Below, in pieces: positions 1 through 5,827 of a DNA stretch of 6,241 bases. The position numbers and the translations under genes are program-made. The DNA lies in contig JAICMB010000210.1 in assembly GCA_025929455.1 (NCBI GenBank), positions 1 through 6,241 of the forward strand, given 5' to 3'. The stretch comes from Bryobacteraceae bacterium. GTDB lineage: Bacteria; Acidobacteriota; Terriglobia; Bryobacterales; Bryobacteraceae. Each line of letters opens with the position of its first letter. Within the stretch, counting starts at the first letter, position 1. The notes beneath the pieces are model-generated. The model saw only the letters and a list, made by a program, of their open reading frames with translations, was not told the origin of the DNA and did not search any database.

Positions 1-985
1 GCCCGGTCGCTCCAGTGTGGCCCTTGGGCCCATGTGGTTCTGTTGGGCCGAGAGGTCCCGCCGGACCAGCGGGTCCGACTGGCCCCGTTGCGCCCGCCGG
101 TCCGGTAAGCCCGGTCGCACCCGTGTCGCCCTTCGGCCCCTGCGGTCCTGTAGGTCCGACCGGTCCCACCGCACCGGCGGGTCCGACGGGCCCCGTCGCT
201 CCCACTGGCCCAGCGGGCCCCGCCGGTCCAACCGGTCCCTGCACCTGCGGCAATGTGGACGGCGCCCACTGCGCGCCGGTCCACGCCATCACCTGCCCGG
301 CGACCGCCCCCGCCGAAGTGATCTGACTCGGCTGAACACTAAAATTCGCCGGCGTTCCGATGTAACGATACGATGCCGCCAGCAGATCGCCGGGCTGCGG
401 TACCACTCCGTTAATAAACGTGATGGCAGTGGCGTTAAGCGTATAATCGACGCCCGCCCTCAGCAGTACCCCATTGCGATACAGCGCCAGGCTTGAAGGC
501 GGGTCGGGAACGTTCTGCAGTCCGAAGACAACATTGCTGCCGTCCACCACGCCCTGCGGAACTTCCTGATCCGCGAAATTAAAATCTTGCTCGAACGGCC
601 CGTCGTTGCCTCCCGAACCCGGCGGCGGCGCCGCCACGCGCACTTGCGCCAATGTCACGGTATTCGTAGTGACCGGCACCGACCATGCCTCCGAACTCGG
701 CGTACGCGACGCCGAAACCCAGCACGTCACGCCGTATGTCGTATCCGCCGGAGTGGCGCCGACCGTAGGCTCCAACGTCACGTCCACCGTGCCGTTGACC
801 ACCAGGATCGTCCTCTCGCCGCCCGCTACGGCGTTGTTGCTCTGCCCGGTGAAGGACGGCCAGCTTATGCTGCATTCGCCGTTGGCCAGGCTGCCGTCGG
901 CGTTGAACATCCGGTCCAGGATGCGTGTCCCCGCGGCAGCCATGCTCGCGGACGACAAAACGATCGCAATCAGTTTCCGTTTCAT
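1..985 (-). CDS. Secreted collagen-like (Gly-X-Y repeat) protein with tail-fibre-like module, C-terminus outside window
   Basis: The reading frame is open from ATG at 985 to the left edge with no stop: 328 residues visible, C-terminus missing. Residues 1-19 look like a signal peptide (basic MKRK, hydrophobic stretch, AAAG near a likely cleavage site). Residues 20-118 form an unrecognised, probably beta-rich domain. Residues about 144-208 resemble a module common in phage tail fibres and bacterial surface fibres, with core motif [16 protein letters not shown]. Residues 228-245 carry a neck motif ([14 protein letters not shown]) often placed just before trimeric stalks. From residue 250 the protein is 26 consecutive Gly-X-Y triplets rich in GPV, GPA and GAT, with one break (Gly to Glu at about residue 316, codon at 38-40). 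A purine-rich AGAGGG lies 3 nt before the start. Likely an exported trimeric fibre; function unknown. The gene is divergent from the MarR operon. The collagen call is firm and the role is inference. Confidence 0.85.
   Translation of the reverse strand, partial: MKRKLIAIVLSSASMAAAGTRILDRMFNADGSLANGECSISWPSFTGQSNNAVAGGERTILVVNGTVDVTLEPTVGATPADTTYGVTCWVSASRTPSSEAWSVPVTTNTVTLAQVRVAAPPPGSGGNDGPFEQDFNFADQEVPQGVVDGSNVVFGLQNVPDPPSSLALYRNGVLLRAGVDYTLNATAITFINGVVPQPGDLLAASYRYIGTPANFSVQPSQITSAGAVAGQVMAWTGAQWAPSTLPQVQGPVGPAGPAGPVGATGPVGPAGAVGPVGPTGPQGPKGDTGATGLTGPAGATGPVGPAGPAGPLGPTEPHGPKGHTGATG
16..157 (-). repeat. Internal 108-nt-period duplication within the collagen-coding region
   Basis: The stretch 124-157 recurs at 16-49, offset by 108 nt (36 codons, 12 triplets), with 27 of 34 bases identical by eye. 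The first copy encodes [16 protein letters not shown]. The second encodes [16 protein letters not shown], with Gly to Glu, Gln to His and Asp to His changes. The pattern suggests expansion of the collagen tract by tandem duplication followed by drift. Confidence 0.6.
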
Positions 986-1184
986 TAACCCTCTTCGCGC
1001 CGCCGCCGAATCTGCCGGCGTGGTTGCGGCCCTCACCCGGACTGTAAAGGCGCAGCGAAACGCTCGACGCAAAGCGAACCGTTTTCTCCTTGTTTTCTAT
1101 GCTTCTACGGCGACCGTACTTTTGTGACTGCGCCGTGGCGCGCGAGTGTAAGCCGCGTAACACGACCATCCCGTGACTCTGGAT
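986..1184. other. Divergent intergenic region between the collagen-like gene and the MarR-CLC operon
   Basis: About 200 bp separate the ATG at 985 (minus) from the operator at 1185 (plus). No convincing gene is present. Open frames crossing it are antisense or out-of-frame continuations of the collagen-like gene. It must carry the promoter of the minus-strand gene, but I could not pick a -35/-10 pair I would defend. On the minus strand an AAGGAG occurs near 1083-1088 without an obvious following start, so I do not call a small gene there. Confidence 0.5.
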
Positions 1185-1205
1185 ATATATCGTGATACGA
1201 TATAT
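1173..1205 (+). promoter_or_regulatory. Probable MarR operator (9-bp inverted repeat at 1185-1205) with a candidate promoter
   Basis: ATATATCGT at 1185-1193 is followed by a 3-nt spacer (GAT) and its exact reverse complement ACGATATAT at 1197-1205. This AT-rich 9+3+9 palindrome stands out in GC-rich surroundings. Its size matches sites bound by dimeric winged-helix regulators of the MarR family. A weak promoter overlaps it: GTGACT at 1173-1178 as -35 and TACGAT at 1196-1201 as -10, 17 bp apart (four of six consensus bases each). The palindrome would then cover the spacer and -10, as expected for autorepression. The palindrome is seen directly; the promoter and its binding by the adjacent MarR protein are inferred. 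Confidence 0.65.
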
Positions 1206-1247
1206 CTATTGGGGTCGGACGGAACAGAACAGCAATCGGACGGGCGC

Positions 1248-1715
1248 GTGCCCGGCTTATCTGGCGCGGAATATCGCGCGCTCGCGGAATTCCGACACCA
1301 GATCCGCTGTTTTCTGCGCGTCAGTGAGGAAGAAGCGCGCGAGGCGGGCGTAGAGCCGCAACAGCATCAGCTTATGCTGGCGATCAAAGGTCTCCCGGAA
1401 GACGCCCACCCCACTGTGGGCGAACTCGCCGAGCGCCTGCAGCTCCGGCATCACAGCACGGTCGAGTTGATCGACCGCTCCGAGGCGCACGGACTTGTCC
1501 GGCGTGGATCGTCGTCCGCCGATCGGCGGCAGGTCATTGTCGAATTATCCGGCCGCGGCGAGGCTTTGCTCGAGCGGCTCTCGAAAACACACCGCCGCCT
1601 GCTGCAGCAAATGCTGCCTCATCTGGCGCGGACTCTTAACGAAGTGCTCCGTAACCAACGTCGCAATGCATCGCAAACAGTGAACCGCAAACATGAAAAA
1701 ACAACACGCGCTTGA
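1248..1715 (+). CDS. MarR-family winged-helix transcriptional regulator
   Basis: From GTG 1248 the protein has 155 residues, typical of MarR regulators, which bind DNA as dimers and usually repress their own operon until a ligand or oxidant releases them. The N-terminal dimerisation helix includes EYRALAEFRHQIRCFLR (8-24). The winged-helix core is TVGELAERLQLRHHSTVELIDR (56-77), and the wing centres on ADRRQVIVEL (91-100). The C-terminal helices are followed by a basic tail of about 20 residues that overlaps the next gene. The frame is open back to GTG 1173 (180 aa), but that reading would translate through the operator palindrome and a likely promoter. GTG 1248 gives a family-like N-terminus, although its Shine-Dalgarno is poor; TTG 1209 is another option. 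The only cysteine, Cys21, might be a redox sensor, but this is speculative. The gene overlaps the CLC gene by 23 nt, so that channel is its probable target. Confidence 0.85.
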   Translation: MPGLSGAEYRALAEFRHQIRCFLRVSEEEAREAGVEPQQHQLMLAIKGLPEDAHPTVGELAERLQLRHHSTVELIDRSEAHGLVRRGSSSADRRQVIVELSGRGEALLERLSKTHRRLLQQMLPHLARTLNEVLRNQRRNASQTVNRKHEKTTRA

Positions 1716-3516
1716 GCTAGGCGATTTCACAACAACGCCGCGCGTAATTCGCATATCGCTGCTGGCCATCGCTATCGGTCTGATCGCCGCCGGCATTGCC
1801 TGGGCCCTGCTCCGGCTCATCGGACTTTTCACGAACGTTTTTTATTACCAGAGGATCCGCTGGGATCTCGTTTCTCCGGCCGGCAATCATCTTGGCTGGC
1901 TCGCCATTTTGGTGCCTGTCATTGGGGGTCTGGTGATCGGCTTTATGGCGCGCTATGGCTCGGAGCGCATCCGCGGCCACGGCATTCCAGAAGCGCTCGA
2001 ATCGATCCTCATCAGCGGCAGTAAAGTCGAACCGCGCCTCGCCATCCTGAAGCCCATCTCGTCGGCCATATCGATCGGTTCCGGCGGCCCGTTCGGCGCC
2101 GAAGGACCCATCATTATGACGGGCGGCGCATTCGGCTCCATGATCGCGCAGTTTTTCCGGCTCACCAGTGCGGAGCGCAAAACGCTGCTCGTGGCCGGCG
2201 CGGCCGCGGGCATGTCGGCTACGTTTGCCGCGCCGATTTCCGCCGTGCTGCTCGCCGTTGAACTGCTGCTGTTTGAATGGAAACCGCGCAGCCTCATCCC
2301 CGTGGCGCTCGCCAGCGCGGCTGCCGGCGCGGCCCGACGGTACATCATCGGCGTCGGCCCGCTTTTCCCCACTCCGCCGCATCCCGTGTTTATCGGCCCT
2401 ATCGGCTTGGGCGGCTGCGTTATAGCCGGCATTTTGGCCGGCGCGCTTTCGGCCCTGCTCACCCTCATGGTGTATGCCGCCGAAGACTCCTTCATGAAGC
2501 TGCCGATCCACTGGATGTGGTGGCCAGCTATCGGTGGCGTTGTCGTCGGAGTCGGCGGCCTGATCTTCCCGCAAGCGTTGGGCGTGGGCTATGACACGAT
2601 CGGCGCTCTGGTGCAGGGCGATGTCGTACGGCACGTCATCTATGGAATTCTGATCGTTAAATCGATCATCTGGTCCGTTTCGCTCGGCTCCGGCACCTCG
2701 GGCGGCGTGCTCGCGCCGTTGCTCATGATGGGCGGGGCGCTCGGCGGCATTATGTCGTCCTTCCTGCCTTACGAAGGAGTCGGCTTCTGGCCGCTCATCA
2801 GCATGGGCGCCATTCTCGGCGGCACCATGCGCTCGCCGTTCACCGGTATCATTTTCGCGTTCGAACTCACGCACGATCAGAATGTGCTGCTCCCGCTGCT
2901 GGTGGCGTGCACGATCGCGCACGGCTTCACGGTCCTGACGCTAAAGCGCTCCATTCTCACCGAGAAAGTCGCTCGCCGCGGCTATCACCTGACCCGCGAA
3001 TACTCCATCGACCCGCTCGAGATCCAGTTTGTGCGCGAGGTCATGCGCACCAACCTGGTGGCATTCCCGGGTGAGGCGACGCTTGAGGACGTGCGCCGCA
3101 CGTTGAAAACGGATCACGGCCCGCGCGGTCAGCACCTCTATCCGGTGGTCGACGCGCAGCGCGGTCTACATGGCGTCATCACGCGCAAGCACCTGGCCAA
3201 GCTGCTCGACTCATCGCCCCAAGGCAGCAATGCACCGCTGAGCGAATTCGCGCGCAAGGACTGCGTGCTGGCCTATCCCGACGAACCGCTGCGCATGGTG
3301 GTGTACCGCATGGCCGAAACCGGCCTAACGCGCATGCCCGTTGTGGACCGCGATCGCAAGCTGACCGGCATGATCTCGCTGCAGGATTTGCTGGCGGCCC
3401 GCACACGCAACCTCGAAGAAGAACGCCACCGCGAGCGCGTGCTGCGCCTGCGCCTGCCGTTCTCGTCATCGCAGCCGAGTTCGCGGGAGACGCACGTGGC
3501 GCGTATTCAAAGCTAG
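1693..3516 (+). CDS. CLC-family voltage-gated chloride channel/transporter with two CBS domains
   Basis: This 607-residue inner-membrane protein belongs to the CLC family of anion channels and anion/H+ exchangers. Hydrophobic helices fill residues 18-415. Signature motifs are GHGIPE (95-100, in place of GSGIPE), GAEGP (135-139, keeping gating Glu137, E. coli ClcA Glu148) and GVLAP (338-342, GIFAP-like). In AAPISAVLLAVEL (179-191), Glu190 matches ClcA Glu202, but Leu191 sits where the proton glutamate Glu203 would be. SILTEKVARRG (420-430) resembles SIYTxKLxRRG with Leu replacing the anion-binding Tyr. Two cytoplasmic CBS domains follow (about 447-505 and 518-571), which in relatives bind adenine nucleotides, then a charged helix (RNLEEERHRERVLRLR). 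ATG 1693 lies inside the end of the MarR gene (23-nt overlap) with no clear Shine-Dalgarno, which suggests translational coupling. Family is certain; ion selectivity and channel versus exchanger are open. Confidence 0.93.
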   Translation: MKKQHALELGDFTTTPRVIRISLLAIAIGLIAAGIAWALLRLIGLFTNVFYYQRIRWDLVSPAGNHLGWLAILVPVIGGLVIGFMARYGSERIRGHGIPEALESILISGSKVEPRLAILKPISSAISIGSGGPFGAEGPIIMTGGAFGSMIAQFFRLTSAERKTLLVAGAAAGMSATFAAPISAVLLAVELLLFEWKPRSLIPVALASAAAGAARRYIIGVGPLFPTPPHPVFIGPIGLGGCVIAGILAGALSALLTLMVYAAEDSFMKLPIHWMWWPAIGGVVVGVGGLIFPQALGVGYDTIGALVQGDVVRHVIYGILIVKSIIWSVSLGSGTSGGVLAPLLMMGGALGGIMSSFLPYEGVGFWPLISMGAILGGTMRSPFTGIIFAFELTHDQNVLLPLLVACTIAHGFTVLTLKRSILTEKVARRGYHLTREYSIDPLEIQFVREVMRTNLVAFPGEATLEDVRRTLKTDHGPRGQHLYPVVDAQRGLHGVITRKHLAKLLDSSPQGSNAPLSEFARKDCVLAYPDEPLRMVVYRMAETGLTRMPVVDRDRKLTGMISLQDLLAARTRNLEEERHRERVLRLRLPFSSSQPSSRETHVARIQS

Positions 3517-3529
3517 CGATTCCGAAGTG

Positions 3530-3555
3530 GCGCAGCCAGTCTCCGCTGGCTGCGC
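3530..3555 (+). terminator. Hairpin 14 nt after the CLC stop, candidate terminator
   Basis: GCGCAGCCAG (3530-3539) and CTGGCTGCGC (3546-3555) pair perfectly over 10 bp around a 6-nt loop. The position directly after the stop of the operon suits transcript termination or 3' end protection. No run of T follows, so it is not a classical intrinsic terminator. Confidence 0.5.
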
Positions 3556-3625
3556 TTCGTCCGCTACTGCGATCTGCAGGTGTAGCCCGCGGCTCCGCTG
3601 CGTTGCACTGCTAAAGAATGGTGGG

Positions 3626-3662
3626 GCAGGCTGTCAGCCTGCGGCGGGTTGCCAAACCCGCC
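3626..3662. repeat. Two adjacent perfect hairpins, probable dispersed extragenic palindromic repeat unit
   Basis: GCAGGCT (3626-3632) pairs with AGCCTGC (3636-3642) around a 3-nt loop. Immediately after, GGCGGGTT (3643-3650) pairs with AACCCGCC (3655-3662) around a 4-nt loop. Two abutting stems made from related G/C motifs are typical of REP-like mobile palindromes. Degenerate relatives occur at 3767-3784 and 3827-3868. Whether the unit is dispersed in the genome cannot be seen here. Confidence 0.55.
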
Positions 3663-3826
3663 TCGTCCACCACCGCACGATACCCCGGGTCCACTGGCGA
3701 GACCCAGTTCCTTGTAGCCCATGCCCGGCTTCGACGGTTGGCCACTCCAGACCCGCCTCGTCCGTTGCAGTCAAACCTGCGGCGACGCAAGTCATGTAGT
3801 AATTGGTTCCGGCTGCGCTGCTCCGC

Positions 3827-3868
3827 GGGGCAGGTGTTCAACCTGCGGCCATTTCCAATCGGCCTGCC
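3827..3868. repeat. Degenerate second copy of the hairpin repeat
   Basis: The segment begins GGGGCAGG, as the copy at 3623 does, and forms a 6-bp stem GCAGGT (3830-3835) with ACCTGC (3841-3846). It then continues with GCGG and a sequence matching the second hairpin only loosely, so the second stem is lost. A third fragment (GCAG...CTGCGGCG, 3767-3784) shares the same core and lies close to a repeated ACCCGCCTCGTCC at 3751. Confidence 0.45.
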
Positions 3869-3872
3869 GCTC

Positions 3873-3909
3873 AGCAGCGCAAGCTCCCGCCTCAACGGTG
3901 GGCGCTGCT
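3873..3909 (-). terminator. Long imperfect hairpin just after the CoA-binding protein gene, candidate terminator
   Basis: AGCAGCGC (3873-3880) pairs perfectly with GCGCTGCT (3902-3909). Inside, CCGCC (3887-3891) can pair with GGTGG (3897-3901) with one G-T wobble. The structure lies 7 nt past the stop codon of the minus-strand operon. There is no T tract on the minus strand after it, so this is a positional inference. Confidence 0.4.
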
Positions 3910-3916
3910 TCCGCTC

Positions 3917-4315
3917 TTACCGGTGCACCAGCCGCCGGTGCTCCTTCAAAATGCAGCGGTCCATCACAACATCGAGCCCAGCCTCGCGCGCGCGGCGCGC
4001 CGCGTCGTCGTGCACAACGCCTTCCTGCATCCACACGGCTCCGGCGCCCACCCGCACCGCCGCATCCACAATCTCTGAAACATACTCCGGCCGCCGAAAA
4101 ATGTCGACGATATCGATGTGCTCCGGCACGTCCTCCAGCCGCGCATACGACTTCTCGCCCAGCACTTCCGTCTCCTCCGGATTCACCGGAATAATGCGGT
4201 AACCCTGCTTTTGCATGTATTGCGAAACGCCATGACTCGGTCGCGACCGCTTGTTCGACAAACCCACCACCGCAATCGTTTTCGCGTTCCGCAACAGGCT
4301 GCCGATATCACTCAT
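3917..4315 (-). CDS. CoA-binding domain protein, YccU/COG1832 type
   Basis: The 132-residue product matches the small single-domain CoA_binding_2 family across its full length. It has a Rossmann-like N-terminus AKTIAVVGLSNKRSRPSHGV (11-30, nucleotide-binding loop), then GYRIIPVNP (38-46), EHIDIVDIFRRPEYV (65-79), GAGAVWMQEGV (90-100) and EAGLDVVMDRCILKEHRRL (111-129). This fold relates to the CoA-binding part of succinyl-CoA synthetase, and CoA binding is known for some relatives, but the cellular role is unknown. I chose ATG 4315 because the family starts there and GGAAG lies about 6 nt upstream. An upstream Met at 4384 would add 23 residues encoded inside the previous gene. The start overlaps the rluB stop by 8 nt (ATGAGTGA), implying coupled translation. 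This is the last gene of the operon. Confidence 0.9.
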   Translation of the reverse strand: MSDIGSLLRNAKTIAVVGLSNKRSRPSHGVSQYMQKQGYRIIPVNPEETEVLGEKSYARLEDVPEHIDIVDIFRRPEYVSEIVDAAVRVGAGAVWMQEGVVHDDAARRAREAGLDVVMDRCILKEHRRLVHR

Positions 4316-5045
4316 GCGCGACTTCCATTTTGAGAATCCTCTTGAAATGCGCGACCTCTTCCGGCGTAAGGTGCCGGAATTCACCCGGCTTCAGCGGGCC
4401 TAGCTCCAGAAACGCGATGCGCACCCGTTTCAGCTTCTCAACAAGCCTCCCGAAATGCCTGAACATCAGCCTTATCTGGTTCTGCCGTCCTTCGATGAGC
4501 CGCACTTCATACCAGGGACTTTCGGCGGGTTTCAACAGCTTTAACCCGGCCGGCGCGGTCATGCGGCCTTGCAGCGGAATGCCGGCGCGAAAGCGCTCCT
4601 CCTGCTCTTCAGTGAGCGGCGCATTCACCTTCACGACGTACGTCTTGTTCACGTGCTGCGCCGCCGACATGATGCGATTCGCAAAGTCGCCGTCGTTGGT
4701 CATCAGCAGCAAACCCTCGGTGTGATAATCGAGACGGCCGATCGGAAACACGCGTTCCCGGACGCCTTTGATGTAGTCCGTTACGGTCTCGCGGCCTTCG
4801 GGATCGCTCAGGGTCGTCATTACGCTGTCCGGTTTGTGGAAGGCCAGATAGACCAGCCGCTTGGGCTGATGGATCAGCTTCCCGTCAACTTTAATATGAT
4901 CTTCGCCGGCATCGGCCCGCGTTCCCAGACGCGTCACGATCTTGCCGTTCACCGTCACGCGTCCGCTTTCGATCAACTCTTCTGCCGCGCGCCTGCTGGT
5001 TACGCCGGCGTGTGCGATGATCTTTTGCAGCCGCTCTTTCGGCAT
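4308..5045 (-). CDS. rluB: RluB/RsuA-family ribosomal large subunit pseudouridine synthase
   Basis: This 245-residue enzyme isomerises a specific uridine in rRNA to pseudouridine; in E. coli RluB the target is U2605 of 23S rRNA. The N-terminal S4 RNA-binding domain covers residues 1-60 (ERLQKIIAHAGVTSRRAAEELI, then GRVTVNGKIV). The catalytic domain has the family motif GRLDYHTEGLLL (103-114) with catalytic Asp106, the KP motif at 71-72, and EGRQNQIRLMF (185-195), a variant of EGRNRQVRRMF. The residue after KP-x is Ser74 where many relatives have Gly. Assignment to RluB rather than RsuA, RluE or RluF rests partly on position: in Bacillus and many others this paralogue follows scpAB. ATG 5045 is 8 nt after the scpB stop, with a weak AGGTG site straddling that stop. 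Confidence 0.88.
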   Translation of the reverse strand: MPKERLQKIIAHAGVTSRRAAEELIESGRVTVNGKIVTRLGTRADAGEDHIKVDGKLIHQPKRLVYLAFHKPDSVMTTLSDPEGRETVTDYIKGVRERVFPIGRLDYHTEGLLLMTNDGDFANRIMSAAQHVNKTYVVKVNAPLTEEQEERFRAGIPLQGRMTAPAGLKLLKPAESPWYEVRLIEGRQNQIRLMFRHFGRLVEKLKRVRIAFLELGPLKPGEFRHLTPEEVAHFKRILKMEVAHE

Positions 5046-5053
5046 TTGAACAC

Positions 5054-5827
5054 CTACGGCGCGGATGGTTCGTCCTCGCCGGCCCCTTGCGCTGCGGTGG
5101 TCTCGTCCGCGGCGATCTCTTCCGCGGCCGTCTCTTCTGCGGTGTCGCTCGCCGGCGCTGCCTCGCTTTCGTCCAGCAGCGCCACGCGGCTCAACTCCTC
5201 AAACTCTTTCAGCGTCGGTAACTCGTTCAAGTCACGCAGCCCGAACTGCACCAGAAACTCGCGCGTCGTTTTGTACAGAATCGGTTTCCCGACCACCTGC
5301 TTGCGCCCCGCCGTCGTGATCAGCTTGCGGTCCATCAGCGTTTTCAAAACGCCGAGCCCCTGCACGCCGCGGATTTCCATAATTTCCGGCGCCGTCACCG
5401 GCTGCTTATACGCAATAACCGCCAGCGTCTCCAGCGCCGCCAGCGACAGCTTTAACGGCGGCTTCAGGTTCTTCACGAACGCGCGCACCCGCTCGTGATA
5501 CTCCGCCTTGGTGCCCATCTTGTAGCCGCCGGCCACCTCGCGAATACCCACGCCGTGTTCGGCGCGGTTATACTCCGCAGTCAACTCGTCGAGCAACCGC
5601 TTCACGCGCTCGAGCGGCTGGCCCAGTGCCGTCGCGATCTGCTGCGTTTGCAATGGCTCGTCAGTGATGTACACCACCGCTTCGATGACGGCCTTTAACT
5701 GCGCGTCTTCGTCCGGTCCCTGGGGCGCGTCTACAACAAATTCTTCAACGAGAACCTCGGCGGGGCCTCCAGTCTCGGCTGCTCCTCCTCCGGTGTTCTC
5801 CATTTCCGTTTCCGGTACCGCTTCCAT
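5054..5827 (-). CDS. scpB: Segregation and condensation protein B (SMC-ScpAB subunit)
   Basis: ScpB forms a dimer that binds ScpA and the SMC ATPase, making the condensin complex that organises and segregates the nucleoid in the cytoplasm. The 257 residues comprise an acidic, disordered-looking N-terminal extension (1-40), a first winged helix (about 41-115, LKAVIEAVVYITDEPLQ to GGYKMGTK), and a second winged helix (about 125-200). The second contains the signature LSLAALETLAVIAYKQPVTAPEI and IRGVQGLGVLKTL, followed by FGLRDLNELPTLKEFEEL. The tail (about 218-257) is Glu/Ala-rich with a pentapeptide-like repeat. ATG 5827 abuts the scpA stop with no gap; ATG 5803 (residue 9) is an alternative start. 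The ordinary ScpB core is near 180-200 residues, and the extra length is low-complexity ends. Confidence 0.93.
   Translation of the reverse strand: MEAVPETEMENTGGGAAETGGPAEVLVEEFVVDAPQGPDEDAQLKAVIEAVVYITDEPLQTQQIATALGQPLERVKRLLDELTAEYNRAEHGVGIREVAGGYKMGTKAEYHERVRAFVKNLKPPLKLSLAALETLAVIAYKQPVTAPEIMEIRGVQGLGVLKTLMDRKLITTAGRKQVVGKPILYKTTREFLVQFGLRDLNELPTLKEFEELSRVALLDESEAAPASDTAEETAAEEIAADETTAAQGAGEDEPSAP
5100..5143 (-). repeat. 15-nt tandem repeat in the scpB 3' end
   Basis: On the plus strand GTCTCGTCCGCGGC (5100), ATCTCTTCCGCGGC (5115) and GTCTCTTCTGCGGT (5130) recur every 15 nt. They encode the acidic Ala/Glu tail of ScpB (TAEET-AAEEI-AADET). The region is low complexity outside the folded domains, so its length may vary between strains. 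Confidence 0.65.

Larger units (their letters stand above)
3517..3916. other. Convergent intergenic spacer rich in hairpins and degenerate repeats, no gene
   Basis: These 400 bp lie between the stops of the CLC gene (plus) and the CoA-binding protein gene (minus). Small open frames on both strands lack recognisable protein motifs and good ribosome binding sites, and they read through hairpin repeats, so I call none. The content is palindromic: hairpins at 3530-3555, 3626-3642, 3643-3662, 3830-3846 and 3873-3909, plus a 13-bp direct repeat (ACCCGCCTCGTCC) at 3656-3668 and 3751-3763. Confidence 0.7.

Noticed and set aside
15..326. Plus-strand frame encoding a Gly/Pro-rich, collagen-like 103-residue protein
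   Set aside because: GGN and CCN codons are reverse complements, so the antisense of a Gly-Pro collagen gene also reads as G/P-rich. Only the minus frame keeps strict Gly every third residue and joins to a signal peptide and neck domain.
579..1169. Minus-strand 196-residue open frame over the start of the collagen-like gene
   Set aside because: It is out of frame with the signal-peptide gene, arginine-rich and without family motifs; a shadow of the high-GC coding strand.
1717..2922. 401-residue open frame antisense to the CLC gene
   Set aside because: Its composition is rich in Arg, Asp, Glu and His as expected from antisense GC-rich membrane-protein codons. It has no motif, and the plus strand is unequivocally a CLC gene.
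1693..3516. Fluoride-specific CLC-F exporter
   Set aside because: The protein has GAEGP and GVLAP motifs and two CBS domains in a 607-residue chain; CLC-F proteins usually lack CBS domains and carry different selectivity-filter motifs.
3626..3868. CRISPR array
   Set aside because: The repeated units are few, degenerate, unequally spaced and strongly self-pairing; no cas gene is in the window.
3611..3895. Small genes in the convergent spacer on either strand
   Set aside because: The translations run through hairpin repeats, lack recognisable motifs and have no convincing ribosome binding sites.
3917..4384. Longer version of the CoA-binding protein starting at 4384
   Set aside because: The additional 23 residues are encoded inside rluB, are basic and unlike the family; ATG 4315 gives the normal N-terminus.
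4569..5498. 309-residue plus-strand open frame opposite rluB and scpB
   Set aside because: It spans two well-supported genes on the other strand and shows Ser/Ala-rich low-complexity sequence without domains.
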